From Pseudomonas frederiksbergensis (GTDB lineage Bacteria > Pseudomonadota > Gammaproteobacteria > Pseudomonadales > Pseudomonadaceae), in contig NZ_FNTF01000002.1 in assembly GCF_900105495.1 (NCBI RefSeq), positions 2,455,501 to 2,519,500 of the forward strand: a stretch of 64,000 nt of DNA, written 5' to 3'. The translations under genes were made by a program, and so were the position numbers. Each line of letters starts with the position of its first letter. Position 1 is the first letter of the stretch. Positions 25,908 to 35,846 of the stretch are shown one piece after another. The notes under the pieces were generated by a model. It saw only the letters and a program-made list of their open reading frames with translations, was not told where the DNA came from and searched no databases.

Positions 25908-27098
25908 TCAAAGCATTCCACGGGCTACTGCCCAGTACAGGCCACGATTGAAGCCATGTCTCAGCAGGCCGCCGAGTTTGGTCGGCGGTGTCGGCAGGAC
26001 GTCATGGGCGTAGTCGTACCACAGCGGCATCCCGGCGTTGAGGCCCATCTGCGCCACGGCCTGAACCCTTCCGTCATAGACACTGTTGGGCGCGCCGAGG
26101 CGAATCTCGGCGGCAATATTGTTGGCGATGACCGGCGCCTGGTTATGGCAGGCACCACCGGCCTTGCTCACCGGCAGATCGACGGTGTCGCCAATCACAT
26201 AGACGTGTTCCAGGCCGTAGACCTGCAAGGTCTCGTGGTGGGTCGGCAGCCAGCCTTCGTTGTTGAGCGCTTGAGACGCTCCGGATTCCAGCACGGCATC
26301 GACGGCGCGGATCGGCGGTGTCGCCATCAAGATGTCGAAGGGTTGCTCTTCGCCTTCTTCGGAGTAGGCGATTTTTCGCTCGGGATCGACACGGCTGAGG
26401 GTGAAGCCGCGTTGGAAGCGGATGTTCTTCTGCTCGAAAATGCCGGGCAGGATTTCCCCGGTAGGGCGTTGCAGGAACAGGCAGTTACGCAGTAGCTGAG
26501 CCGTGGTCGGGTAGGTGTAGACGATTTCCACCTGGTCCCGCACGCCCCGACGACGCAGCAAGTCGTCGAGCATCAACGTCGTTTCTACCGGCGCAATGCC
26601 GCATTGGTGCGGCACGTTGGGTGTCTGCGGAAAAGACACCGTGATGAAGATCCGGCCTTTTTTGATCGTGTTCAACCGTTCTGCCAGCTGCCGGGCGGGC
26701 TGATATTGGTAGAAGTGGTCACCGGCTTCTTTCAAGCCCTCGATACGCTCTGGCGCGGGCACGCAACCGGTTGCGATGACCAGAAAGTCATAGCCATAGC
26801 GCTTGCCGTTGCGGGTTTTCAGGGATTGTCCGGGGAAATCGAAACCCGTGACCTCTTCGACGTAAAAGCTGATTTCCGGGCGCAACAGTGAGCGTTCCGG
26901 GCGCTTGAGTTCTTCTTCAAAGAACTGGTTGAACGCCACGTACATGAACGCAGGTTTGTAGTAGTGATCGGGGGAGTTGGACAGTAGTGCAATCGAGACT
27001 TCGCCGCGCAGGATTTCTGGATACAGCTTGCTGGCCAGTTGATTGGCCAACATGGTTCCACCTACGCCGCCACCGACGATAACTATTCGCTTGCTCAT
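25908..27098 (-). CDS. Sulfide:quinone oxidoreductase-like FAD flavoprotein
   Basis: A 396-residue FAD/NAD(P)-binding protein. The ADP-binding loop IVGGGVGGTMLAN is at 7-19, and the FAD-binding GDTVD is at 303-307. Three cysteines fall where SQR-type enzymes place redox cysteines: C112 (ATGCVPAP), C166 (PHQCGIAP) and C317 (GGACHNQAP). This supports sulfide or persulfide oxidation coupled to quinone, but SQR-like proteins with other donors exist. The start has GGAGG upstream (GGAGGTCAGGT-ATG). It is the first gene of a three-gene operon with the DUF1641 and Tam-like genes. Confidence 0.75.
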   Translation of the reverse strand: MSKRIVIVGGGVGGTMLANQLASKLYPEILRGEVSIALLSNSPDHYYKPAFMYVAFNQFFEEELKRPERSLLRPEISFYVEEVTGFDFPGQSLKTRNGKRYGYDFLVIATGCVPAPERIEGLKEAGDHFYQYQPARQLAERLNTIKKGRIFITVSFPQTPNVPHQCGIAPVETTLMLDDLLRRRGVRDQVEIVYTYPTTAQLLRNCLFLQRPTGEILPGIFEQKNIRFQRGFTLSRVDPERKIAYSEEGEEQPFDILMATPPIRAVDAVLESGASQALNNEGWLPTHHETLQVYGLEHVYVIGDTVDLPVSKAGGACHNQAPVIANNIAAEIRLGAPNSVYDGRVQAVAQMGLNAGMPLWYDYAHDVLPTPPTKLGGLLRHGFNRGLYWAVARGML

Positions 27099-27292
27099 AC
27101 CTGACCTCCGTGGTCATGGCAGCTTCGCGTACAGCATCCGGAGATAACGGAAGAAAAAAGGGGCTCCTACATCAGGATGGAGAATTAAACACGCTTCTTG
27201 ACTGTATCTGCGAACACACAAAGCGCTAGTTCGCGCCGACAGGTGGTACCGGCATGCGACCGTTTTCATCCAACGGTCGCTGCCATACGCGG

Positions 27293-28552
27293 CTATAGCA
27301 AGCTGATCGGATAGCTGACGATCAACCGGTTTTCATCGAACTCGTTGTTGCTGAAGTCCCGGCGGATGGTCGAGTTGCGCCATTTGACGTTGAGGTCTTT
27401 GAGCGCGCCGCTCTGCACGGTGTAGCCCAGTTCGCTTTCGCGGCCCCATTCCTTGCCGTCGGTGATGGTGCCGGTGTGCACGTTGTCGCCGCTGATGTAG
27501 CGGTTCATCAGGGTCAGGCCGGGAATGCCGAGGGCGACGAAGTTGTAGTCATGCCGTACCTGCCAGGATTTTTCTTTCGCGTTGTCATAACTGGCGTTGT
27601 AACTGTCGTTGGCCAGGGTGCCGCCACTGGTGCCATTGACCCGCATCCACCCGCTGTCGCCGGTGAGTTTTTGCAGGCCGACATAGAAGGTGTTGCCGCC
27701 GTATTTGGCCGAGAACAGGCCCGACCAGGTCTTGTTGTCCAACTCGCCGGCCCGGGCGCTGCCGTCGTCCTTGCCGTAGAAGAAACCGAGGTTGGCGCCC
27801 AGGGTCCAGTCGCCGAGGGGCTGGCTGTGGATCAGATTCACGTATTGCTGGCTGTAGATGTCCTTGAGTTCGGCATTCCACAGACCAATCTGGGTGCGCT
27901 TGTCGTTGAAGGCATATTCGCCGCCCTGGAAGTTGAAACGGTCGGAAGTGAACGCCGGTTTTCCGCTCATCGACATGTCGTTCATGCTGCTGTCGTCGCG
28001 CGGGCTGTTGGCGCGGAACTGGCCGCCGTAGAGCGTCAGGCCGTTGATTTCTTTCGAGGTAATCTGGCCGCCACGGAAGGTTTGCGGTAGCGAACGACCG
28101 TCGTCCGAACGCAGGATCGGCAGCACCGGCATCCATTCGCCCACCTTCACTTCGGTCTGCGACAGCTTGGCCTTGAACGCCACGTTGGTGCGCCCGAAGT
28201 TGTCTGCCGGGCGCCCGTCGTGATCCAGCGGCAGCAACTGCGTACCGCCCGTGCCTTTACCACCGTCGAGTTTCACCGAGTACAACCCCAGCACATCCAT
28301 GCCGAACCCGACGGTGCCCTGGGTGAAACCGGACCTGGCGTCGAGGATGAAGCTTTGTGTCCACTCTTCTGCCTTGCCCTGGGTTTTGGTCGGGTTGGTG
28401 AAGTTGCGATTGATGTAGAAGTTGCGCAGGTTCAGGTTGACCTTGGCACCTTCGACAAAGCCTGACTCCTCGGCCATGGCGGGCAGGGCGGTACTGGCCA
28501 GTGCGACGGCGATGAGGCTGGGGAATAAGAATTGCGTAGTGGAAGGTGTCAT
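27293..28552 (-). CDS. OprD-family outer-membrane porin
   Basis: A 419-residue protein with a signal peptide (cleavage likely after ALPAMA, residue ~27), then the OprD-family opening GFVEGAKVNLNLRNFYINR. An 18-strand barrel with repeated aromatic-rich strands follows, ending in a short C-terminal strand (NRLIVSYPISLL). OprD-family porins import amino acids or small carboxylates and aromatics in pseudomonads. Its place next to the pca cluster suggests an aromatic or carboxylic substrate, but this is inference. It is likely transcribed alone. Confidence 0.88.
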   Translation of the reverse strand: MTPSTTQFLFPSLIAVALASTALPAMAEESGFVEGAKVNLNLRNFYINRNFTNPTKTQGKAEEWTQSFILDARSGFTQGTVGFGMDVLGLYSVKLDGGKGTGGTQLLPLDHDGRPADNFGRTNVAFKAKLSQTEVKVGEWMPVLPILRSDDGRSLPQTFRGGQITSKEINGLTLYGGQFRANSPRDDSSMNDMSMSGKPAFTSDRFNFQGGEYAFNDKRTQIGLWNAELKDIYSQQYVNLIHSQPLGDWTLGANLGFFYGKDDGSARAGELDNKTWSGLFSAKYGGNTFYVGLQKLTGDSGWMRVNGTSGGTLANDSYNASYDNAKEKSWQVRHDYNFVALGIPGLTLMNRYISGDNVHTGTITDGKEWGRESELGYTVQSGALKDLNVKWRNSTIRRDFSNNEFDENRLIVSYPISLL

Positions 28553-28963
28553 GTGCTCGGGTCTCTCTAATTTTTTAGGCGTGAAACGGGGCGCTGCCGC
28601 AACGTAGGGTTGCAGACAAAAATTCTGAATTCGGGATAAAAACGAACGGGATCAGCCGGACAGGGCAGGGCGCGGGGGCATGGTGTCGAACCTGATGTTA
28701 TTGGTCTTGTGCGACGAATGGTGCGGGGGATGGGCGGGAGGGTTCAATCGGGGAAAGCGGGTTTTGGGCGATTATCGAACATAAGATTGGCCGGGGATTT
28801 GTGTTGTCTGTTCCGGCCTCATCGTCGGAACGCCGCCCGGAGCCGGCTCGCTCCCACAGAGGGATCTAGGGTGAACACAATATTGATGACCAGCAGAGAT
28901 CAACTGTGGGAGTGAGCCTGCTCGCGATGGCGTCAGAGCTGACAACACACCCTTTCCTGCAGA
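28553..28963. other. Intergenic region between the oprD-like and ttgC genes
   Basis: This stretch holds the promoter side of the porin gene (A/T-rich 28560-28650) and a degraded REPIN (next entry). A 68-codon plus ORF at 28709-28915 runs into the REP sequence and is rejected. No other feature is seen. Confidence 0.6.
28841..28930. repeat. REPIN with a degraded left arm
   Basis: The right element is intact (CTGTGGGAGTGAGCCTGCTC at 28904-28923, then GCGATGG). The left one keeps only GGCTCGCTCCCACAG, with its distal half diverged. Confidence 0.82.
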
Positions 28964-28992
28964 CAACAAAAAGCCCACCAATCGGTGGGCTT
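28964..28992 (-). terminator. Terminator of the ttgABC operon
   Basis: Read on the minus strand: stem AAGCCCACC/GGTGGGCTT followed by TTTTTGTTG. It lies 18 bases past the ttgC stop. Confidence 0.85.
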
Positions 28993-29009
28993 CCTGTTTT
29001 ACCGCGCTA

Positions 29010-30470
29010 TCAGAACAACTTCATCTTCGGCGCTTCTTCTTTCAACGGCTCGTTCTTCGCCGTCTGCTGGTTCCAGCCACCGCCCAGTGCCTTGTACAGA
29101 TTGACGGCACTGACCAGTTGCGCCAGACGGTCGGTGATCAGTACTTGTTCAGCACTGAACAGCTGACGCTGGGCATCGAGGAAGGTCAGGTTGCTGTCGA
29201 CACCAATGCGATAACGACGCTCGGCCAGACGGTAGTAGTCCTGGTTCGCGGTGACGAAATCACGCTGGGCCTGCAACTGATCGGTGTAGGTCTGGCGGGC
29301 GGCCAGGCCGTCGGCGACTTCCTGGAAGGCCGTTTGAATGGACTTCTCGTAGTTCGCCACGCCGATGTCTTTCTGGATTTTTGAATAATCCAGGCTGGCG
29401 CGCAGGCTGCCGGCGTTGAAGATCGGCAGGTTGATCTGCGGCTGGAACAACCAGGTGCCCGAACCGCCCTTGAACAGGCCGGACAGGTCAGGGCTCAGGG
29501 TCCCGGCGTTGGCTGTCAGGCTGATGCTCGGGAAGAACGCAGCCCGCGCCGCACCGATGTTGGCGTTGGCGGCTTTCAGGTTGTATTCGGCCTGAAGGAT
29601 GTCCGGACGACGTTGCAGCAAGTCCGATGGCAGACCGGCCGGCACTTCGCTCAGCAGGTCGTCAGCCAACGGCTTGGCCGCTTGCAGATTGGCCGGGACG
29701 CCCGTGCCGAGCAGCAACACCAGGCTGTTTTCATCCTGGGCGACTTGACGAGTGTACTTGGCCATTTGCGCGCGGGCGTTTTCCACCGAGGTACGCGACT
29801 GGGCCAGGTCCAGCGCCGAGGCGACCCCTACTTCGTTGCTGCGAGCGGTGAGCTTGTAGCTCTCCTCGAACGCAGCCAGGGTGTCCTGGGTCAGTTTCAG
29901 CAATTCCTTGTCGGCCTGCCAGGTCAGGTAGGCGTTGGCCACACTGGCCACCAGGCTGATCTGCGTGCTGCGGCGCGCTTCTTCAGTGGCGAAGTACTTT
30001 TGCAGCGCTTCTTCGCTCAGGCTGCGAACCCGACCGAACAGGTCGAGTTCATAGGCGCTGATGCCGACGGTGGCCGAGTAGGAACTGGTGATGTCCGCTT
30101 GGCCGGTCTGTGATGCCCGGGCCGGGACCCGCTGGCGGCTGCCGGTGCCGTTGGCCGACACGGCCGGGAACAGATCGGCACGCTGGATGCGGTATTGAGC
30201 CGCAAAGGCGTCGATGTTCAGTGCCGCGACACGCAGGTCACGGTTGTTTTCCAGGGCGATCTGAATCAGTTGTTGCAGCGCCGGATCATGGAAAAACTGC
30301 TTCCAGCCCTGTTCGGCGGCAGCCTGGGCAGGCGCTTGGGCCGACGAATACGCCGGACCTTGCGGGTACTGGCCCGCCACCGGTGCTTCAGGCTGCTGAT
30401 AATCGGGAATCAGCGAGCAGCCACCGAGCACGAAGGCGGCAACAGCCAGGGAAAGTAGCGACTTGCTCAT
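29010..30470 (-). CDS. ttgC: RND efflux outer-membrane lipoprotein (TtgC/OprM/EmhC)
   Basis: A 486-residue outer-membrane channel of the OprM type. A lipobox ends at C18 ([10 protein letters not shown]), so the protein is lipid-anchored. Two duplicated OEP domains give the helical periplasmic tunnel and beta barrel ([15 protein letters not shown] and DLALSRTSVE-like repeats are visible). It works with the pump and adaptor encoded upstream. The start overlaps the ttgB stop by four bases (ATGA-type coupling). The Ala/Lys-rich C-terminus [10 protein letters not shown] is normal for the family. Confidence 0.93.
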   Translation of the reverse strand: MSKSLLSLAVAAFVLGGCSLIPDYQQPEAPVAGQYPQGPAYSSAQAPAQAAAEQGWKQFFHDPALQQLIQIALENNRDLRVAALNIDAFAAQYRIQRADLFPAVSANGTGSRQRVPARASQTGQADITSSYSATVGISAYELDLFGRVRSLSEEALQKYFATEEARRSTQISLVASVANAYLTWQADKELLKLTQDTLAAFEESYKLTARSNEVGVASALDLAQSRTSVENARAQMAKYTRQVAQDENSLVLLLGTGVPANLQAAKPLADDLLSEVPAGLPSDLLQRRPDILQAEYNLKAANANIGAARAAFFPSISLTANAGTLSPDLSGLFKGGSGTWLFQPQINLPIFNAGSLRASLDYSKIQKDIGVANYEKSIQTAFQEVADGLAARQTYTDQLQAQRDFVTANQDYYRLAERRYRIGVDSNLTFLDAQRQLFSAEQVLITDRLAQLVSAVNLYKALGGGWNQQTAKNEPLKEEAPKMKLF

Positions 30471-33400
30471 AAGCCAGCCTCTTTAGAAGGTTCAAGAGCG
30501 TCGTCCTGGTCAACGATTTTGCGCTGCCCCATGGCCGACACGGTGACGAAAAACAGCGGGACCCAGAATATCGCCAAAACGGTGGCGGTGATCATACCGC
30601 CAATCACCACCGTACCGATGGCGTGCTGGCTACCCGAGCCGGCGCCGCTGGAAATGGCCAGTGGCACCACGCCGAGGACAAACGCCAGGGAGGTCATGAT
30701 GATCGGGCGCAAACGCATGCGGCATGCCTCGATGGCGGCCTCCTGCAAGCTCTTGCCCTGTTCATGCAGGTCTTTGGCGAACTCGACGATCAGAATGGCG
30801 TTTTTCGCCGCCAGACCAATGGTGGTCAACAGGCCCACCAGGAAGTACACGTCGTTGGACAGACCGCGCAAGCTGGTCGCCATCAAGGCACCGATAATCC
30901 CCAGCGGCACCACGAGCACCACCGCAATCGGAATCGACCAGCTTTCATACAACGCGGCCAGACACAGGAACACCATCAGGATCGACAACGCGAACAGCGC
31001 CGGCGCTTGCGAACCCGCCAGTCGTTCTTCGTACGACAGGCCGGTCCAGGAAATACCGACACCGGCCGGCAGTTTCTTGGCCAGGGCTTCGACTTCGGCC
31101 ATGGCTTCACCAGTGGAATAGCCGGGGGCCGGGGCACCGAGGATTTCCATCGCTTCTACGCCGTTGTAACGCGACAGTTTCGGCGCACCGTAAATCCACT
31201 CACCCTTGGCGAACGCGGAGAAGGGAACCATGGTGCCGGCGCTGTTGCGTACGTACCATTTCTTCACGTCTTCAGGACTCATGCGCGCCCCCGGCTGGCC
31301 TTGCACGTAAACCTTCTTCACCCGACCGCGGTCGATGAAGTCGTTGACGTAGCTACTGCCCAGCGCAATCGACAGGGTGCTGTTGATGTCGGCGATGGTA
31401 ATGCCCAGGGCACTGGCCTTCTCGTCATCGATTTCCAGTTGGTATTGCGGTTCGTCGTTCAGACCGTTCGGGCGGACCTGCGACAGCACCTTGCTCTGCG
31501 CCGCCATCCCGAGGAACTGGTTGCGTGCAGCCATCAGTGCGTCGTGACCGATACCGGCACGGTCTTGCAGGAACACGTCGAAACCGGTGGCGTTACCCAG
31601 TTCCAGCACTGCCGGAGGGGCGAACGCAAACACCATGGCATCACGGAAGGTGAAGAAATGCTGTTGGGCACGGGCCGCGACTTTGAACACGCTGTTTTCG
31701 GCGTTACGTTCGTCCCACGGTTTGAGCATGATGAACGCCATACCCGAACTCTGACCACGGCCTGCGAAGTTGAAGCCGGTCACGGTAAACACCGAGGCCA
31801 CTGCGTCACCTTCGCCGCCTTCAGTGCCCGGACGAAGCAGGAACTCACGCATCTCGTCCACCACCACTTGCGTGCGCTGGGAACTGGAGCCGGCCGGGGT
31901 TTGCACCTGGGCAAACAGTACACCCTGGTCTTCTTCCGGCAGGAACGCGGATGGAATGCGCAGGAACAACCAGATCATGCCGATGACGATGATCACGTAC
32001 ACCAGCAGATACGGCACCTTGTTGCGCAGAATGTTGCCAACGCCGCGCTCGTAGCTTTTCACGCTACGGTCGAAGTTGCGGTTGAACCAGCCGAAAAATC
32101 CGCGTTTCGGGACGCCGTGCTCACCCTTGGGGATCGGTTTGAGCATGGTGGCGCAGAGCGCCGGGGTAAAGATCAGGGCGACCAGTACCGACAGGGCCAT
32201 GGCCGAGACGATGGTGATCGAGAACTGCTTGTAGATCACGCCAGTGGAACCGCCGAAGAATGCCATCGGCAACAGTACCGCCGACAGCACCAGGGCAATA
32301 CCGACCAGCGCACCCTGGATCTGCCCCATGGATTTCTTGGTGGCTTCCTTGGGTGACAGGCCTTCTTCGCTCATCACCCGTTCGACGTTCTCCACCACGA
32401 CGATGGCGTCGTCCACCAGCAAACCGATGGCCAGTACCATACCGAACATGGTCAGGGTGTTGATGCTGAAGCCGAACGCCGCGAGGATCCCGAAGGTGCC
32501 CAGCAATACGACTGGCACGGTCATTGTGGTGATGACGGTGGCGCGGAAGTTTTGCAGGAACAGGAACATCACCAGGAACACCAGCGCGATCGCTTCGACC
32601 AGGGTTTCAACCACACCCTTGATCGACTCGGTCACCACTGGAGTGGTGTCGTACGGGAATACCACTTCCATCCCTTGCGGGAAGAACGGCTTGAGGGATT
32701 CGATGGTCTTGCGCAGCGCTGTTGCAGTGTCGAGGGCGTTGGCACCGTTGGCCAGTTTCACCGCCAGACCCGAGGCCGGGCTGCCGTTGAACTGGGCGCT
32801 GATCGAGTAGTTTTCACCACCCAGAGCGACATCTGCCACATCGCCGACACGCACTTGCGAACCATCCTTGTTGACCTTCAGCAGGATGGCCTTGAACTGC
32901 TCAGCGGTTTGCAGACGGGTCTTGCCGATGATAGTCGCGTTCAATTGCTGACCGGCCACGGCAGGCAAGCCACCGAGTTGACCGGACGACACCTGGACGT
33001 TTTGCGCGGCGATGGCGGTTTTCACGTCGCCCGGGGTCAGGTTGAAGTTGTTCAACCTGGCCGGGTCGAGCCAGATCCGCATCGCGTACTGGGCACCGAA
33101 GACCTGGAAATCACCGACACCGGCGGTCCGCGAGATCGGGTCCTGCATGTTCGACACGATGTAGTTGGACAGGTCGTCCTTGGTCATGCTGCCGTCGCGC
33201 GACACCACGCCGATCACCATCAGGAAGTTTTTCACTGCCTTGGTCACGCGGATACCCTGTTGCTGCACTTCTTGTGGCAGCAGCGGGGTGGCCAGGTTCA
33301 GCTTGTTCTGGACCTGAACCTGCGCGGTATCGGAGTTGGTGCCCTGCTCGAAGGTCGCGGTAATGGTCATGCTGCCGTCGGAGTTACTTTCCGAGGAGAC

Positions 33401-33631
33401 ATAACGCAGGTTATCGATACCGTTGAGCTGTTGCTCGATCACCTGGACCACGGTGTCCTGCACGGTTTGTGCAGACGCGCCCGGGTAGGTCACAGAGATC
33501 GCAATGGCCGGAGGCGCAATGCTCGGGTATTGGTTGATCGGCAGTTTGAGGATCGATAGTGCCCCGACCAGCATGATGACCAGGGCAATTACCCAGGCAA
33601 AAATCGGACGGTCGATAAAAAATCTGGACAT
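30467..33631 (-). CDS. ttgB: RND multidrug efflux pump (TtgB/MexB/EmhB)
   Basis: A 1054-residue inner-membrane RND transporter, near the family length. The N-terminus [17 protein letters not shown] is typical of HAE1 pumps. Proton-relay residues are present: the aspartate pair in [17 protein letters not shown] of helix 4 and the lysine in [16 protein letters not shown] of helix 10. Two large periplasmic loops contain the porter and docking domains. The family exports solvents, aromatic hydrocarbons and several antibiotics. The gene lies three bases after ttgA in the same operon. Confidence 0.95.
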   Translation of the reverse strand: MSRFFIDRPIFAWVIALVIMLVGALSILKLPINQYPSIAPPAIAISVTYPGASAQTVQDTVVQVIEQQLNGIDNLRYVSSESNSDGSMTITATFEQGTNSDTAQVQVQNKLNLATPLLPQEVQQQGIRVTKAVKNFLMVIGVVSRDGSMTKDDLSNYIVSNMQDPISRTAGVGDFQVFGAQYAMRIWLDPARLNNFNLTPGDVKTAIAAQNVQVSSGQLGGLPAVAGQQLNATIIGKTRLQTAEQFKAILLKVNKDGSQVRVGDVADVALGGENYSISAQFNGSPASGLAVKLANGANALDTATALRKTIESLKPFFPQGMEVVFPYDTTPVVTESIKGVVETLVEAIALVFLVMFLFLQNFRATVITTMTVPVVLLGTFGILAAFGFSINTLTMFGMVLAIGLLVDDAIVVVENVERVMSEEGLSPKEATKKSMGQIQGALVGIALVLSAVLLPMAFFGGSTGVIYKQFSITIVSAMALSVLVALIFTPALCATMLKPIPKGEHGVPKRGFFGWFNRNFDRSVKSYERGVGNILRNKVPYLLVYVIIVIGMIWLFLRIPSAFLPEEDQGVLFAQVQTPAGSSSQRTQVVVDEMREFLLRPGTEGGEGDAVASVFTVTGFNFAGRGQSSGMAFIMLKPWDERNAENSVFKVAARAQQHFFTFRDAMVFAFAPPAVLELGNATGFDVFLQDRAGIGHDALMAARNQFLGMAAQSKVLSQVRPNGLNDEPQYQLEIDDEKASALGITIADINSTLSIALGSSYVNDFIDRGRVKKVYVQGQPGARMSPEDVKKWYVRNSAGTMVPFSAFAKGEWIYGAPKLSRYNGVEAMEILGAPAPGYSTGEAMAEVEALAKKLPAGVGISWTGLSYEERLAGSQAPALFALSILMVFLCLAALYESWSIPIAVVLVVPLGIIGALMATSLRGLSNDVYFLVGLLTTIGLAAKNAILIVEFAKDLHEQGKSLQEAAIEACRMRLRPIIMTSLAFVLGVVPLAISSGAGSGSQHAIGTVVIGGMITATVLAIFWVPLFFVTVSAMGQRKIVDQDDALEPSKEAGL

Positions 33632-33634
33632 GGT

Positions 33635-34792
33635 TTACTCCCCTTTGCCGCTGGAAGCCTTGTTAGCTACCTGTGCGGGGGCCGGGTTCTTTGCGCCAAC
33701 GTTAGTCGCTTCACTGGCCTTAACTTCGACGCCAGGTTTAACGAATTGCAGTCCTTCAGTGATCAGGCGGTCGCCAGCCTTCAGGCCGTCTTCGATCAGC
33801 CATTGGTTGCCGACGGTGCGGCTGGCCTTGAGGTGACGCAGTTCGACCTTGTTGTCCGGGCCGACGACCAGCGCGGTCGGGGTGCCTTTGAGATCACGGG
33901 TCACGCCTTGTTGCGGGGCGAGGATCGCCGCGCTGTTCACACCGGCCTGCAACTGGGCGTGTACAAACATGCCCGGCAGCAGGGTGTGGTCAGGGTTCGG
34001 GAATACCGCACGCAAGGTTACGGAACCGGTGGTCTGGTCCACGGAGACTTCCGAGAACTCGAGCTTGCCTTCCTGTTTGTACTGGCTGCCGTCTTCGAGG
34101 GTCAACTTGACCTTGGCCGCGTTGTCGCCGGATTTTTGCAGACGACCGCTTTCCAGTTCGCGGCGCAGTTCCAGCAGCTCAACCGAAGACTGGGTGACGT
34201 CAACGTAGATCGGGTCCAGTTGCTGAATCACCGCCATCGCTTCGACCTGGCCGCTGGTAACCAGCGCGCCTTCAGTCACAGTCGAGCGGCCGATACGGCC
34301 GGAGAGAGGCGCGTAAACCTTGGTGTAACGCACATTGATCTGGGCGCTTTGCAGGGCGGCCTCCGATTGCAACCGGTTAGCCAGGGCCGTGTCGTATTCC
34401 TGACGGCTCACAGCCTGTTCGTTGACCAACTGCTTGTAGCGGTCGGAAATCGATTTGGTCTGCTGCAGGTTGGCTTGGGCGCTTTTCAGGGTGGCTTCAT
34501 AAACCGCCGGATCGATCTGATACAGCTGCTGGCCGGCCTTGACGTCGCCGCCTTCCTTGAACAGGCGCTTGAGAATGATGCCGTTGACCTGAGGGCGAAC
34601 TTCGGCGATGCGGTACGCGCTGGTACGGCCCGGAAGTTCGGAGGTCAGGGTAAAGGCTTGAGGTTGCAGAGTAACGACGCCGACCTGAGGGGGTGGTGCG
34701 GCAGGTGCCGCCTCTTCCTTTTTGCATCCGCTGAGCAGCGATGCCAAGGCGAGGGCGGTGACCAGAGCGGTAACAGCTGGCTTGAATTGCAT
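33635..34792 (-). CDS. ttgA: RND efflux periplasmic adaptor lipoprotein (TtgA/MexA/EmhA)
   Basis: A 385-residue membrane fusion protein. The lipobox ends at C23 (ASLLSGCKKEE). The lipoyl halves flank an alpha-hairpin (residues ~100-165, rich in Gln/Leu/Ala), followed by beta-barrel and membrane-proximal domains. It bridges TtgB and TtgC. It is the first gene of the operon and begins 91 bases from the TtgR operator at 34884-34913. Confidence 0.94.
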   Translation of the reverse strand: MQFKPAVTALVTALALASLLSGCKKEEAAPAAPPPQVGVVTLQPQAFTLTSELPGRTSAYRIAEVRPQVNGIILKRLFKEGGDVKAGQQLYQIDPAVYEATLKSAQANLQQTKSISDRYKQLVNEQAVSRQEYDTALANRLQSEAALQSAQINVRYTKVYAPLSGRIGRSTVTEGALVTSGQVEAMAVIQQLDPIYVDVTQSSVELLELRRELESGRLQKSGDNAAKVKLTLEDGSQYKQEGKLEFSEVSVDQTTGSVTLRAVFPNPDHTLLPGMFVHAQLQAGVNSAAILAPQQGVTRDLKGTPTALVVGPDNKVELRHLKASRTVGNQWLIEDGLKAGDRLITEGLQFVKPGVEVKASEATNVGAKNPAPAQVANKASSGKGE

Positions 34793-34883
34793 GAAAATCC
34801 TCGGGTCAGGCGCGCAAATTGCGCACTCGAAATGTAGAGAAGTAAAAAATGTGCGCTGAGTGGATAAGTAGCTTGCTAAGGAA

Positions 34884-34913
34884 TATACTTACGTTCATGG
34901 TTGTTTGTAAATA
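34884..34913. promoter_or_regulatory. TtgR operator between ttgABC and ttgR
   Basis: The 30 bases running from TATACTTACG to TTTGTAAATA, read on the minus strand, match the P. putida TtgR operator as I remember it, at all but one position. It contains the near-palindromic TTTACAAACAACCATGAACG core. It overlaps the divergent promoters, so one TtgR dimer pair can repress both transcripts until a drug ligand releases it. Confidence 0.85.
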
Positions 34914-35057
34914 CCTTGGCCGTGTATCCACATCGTTACGAAAGCCGTTCAAGGGTTCGAATTGTAGGCCGGTGACGACGCCCGAGAGCGATCGCTCCAC
35001 TTTTATTCAGCTGATGTTCAGACATCGCTGAAGCATCCTGATTGAGGTTGTACTGCC

Positions 35058-35690
35058 ATGGTCCGTCGCACCAAAGAGGAAGCTCAAGAAACCCGCAGCC
35101 AGATACTGGAAGCGGCAGAAAAGGCCTTTTACGAAAGGGGCGTGGCGCGCACGACACTGGCGGATATCGCTACCCTGGCCGGGGTCACTCGCGGCGCTAT
35201 CTACTGGCATTTCAGCAACAAGGCGGATCTGGTGCAGGCCATGCTTGATACCTTGCATGAGCCGCTGGATGAAATGGCCAAGGCCAGTGAAAGCGAAGAT
35301 GAGCTCGATCCCTTGGGTTGTATGCGCAAACTGCTGATTCATTTGTTTCATCAAGTTGCCCTGGATCCGAAAACCCGACGCATCAATGAGATTCTGTTTC
35401 ATAAGTGCGAATTCACCGATGAAATGTGCGACCTGCGCCAACAGCGTCGAGAGGTCAGCCTCGATTGCAATGTGCGAATCGCCCTGGCCCTGAGTAATGC
35501 GGTCAACCGGGGGCAGTTACCGGAAGACCTCGACACTGCGCGAGCGGCCATCAGCATTCATGCGTATATCGATGGCATCCTGTATCAGTGGCTGTTGGCG
35601 CCCGACAGCTTTCAACTGCATATCGATGCCGAGCGTTTGGTTGATACCGGGTTGGATATGCTGCGCTTGAGCCCCAGTCTGCGCAAATGA
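35058..35690 (+). CDS. ttgR: TetR-family repressor TtgR/EmhR
   Basis: A 210-residue repressor. The N-terminal helix-turn-helix ([21 protein letters not shown], broken here as residues 32-52) is almost identical to P. putida TtgR, as are [34 protein letters not shown] and the C-terminus [15 protein letters not shown]. The larger C-terminal domain is the multidrug-binding pocket. It is divergent from ttgABC, with the operator in the 265-base gap, and ends before a bidirectional terminator. Confidence 0.95.
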   Translation: MVRRTKEEAQETRSQILEAAEKAFYERGVARTTLADIATLAGVTRGAIYWHFSNKADLVQAMLDTLHEPLDEMAKASESEDELDPLGCMRKLLIHLFHQVALDPKTRRINEILFHKCEFTDEMCDLRQQRREVSLDCNVRIALALSNAVNRGQLPEDLDTARAAISIHAYIDGILYQWLLAPDSFQLHIDAERLVDTGLDMLRLSPSLRK

Positions 35691-35791
35691 AACAAAATAC
35701 CTAATGGGGGTGCTTTTATATACGTACGCTCGCCCGCTTGATAGGTAGTGAGCTACCTGATTTGTAGTGATTTTGTGAGTAACCCGGTTGC

Positions 35792-35826
35792 AAAAAAGCC
35801 CCGGCTCTTTCGAGTCGGGGCTTTTG
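35792..35826. terminator. Bidirectional terminator between ttgR and xenB
   Basis: Stem AAAAGCCCCGGCTC / GAGTCGGGGCTTTT with loop TTTC and one G-T pair. T-rich flanks are present on both sides. Confidence 0.9.
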
Positions 35827-35846
35827 CGTTTCAAGGTGAGGAATGC

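Noticed and set aside
27256..27280. Terminator after the oprD-like gene
   Set aside because: GCGACCGTT/AACGGTCGC forms a good stem, but no T-run follows on the minus strand, so it is not called a terminator.
30623..32356. Plus-strand ORF of 577 codons
   Set aside because: Antisense to ttgB.
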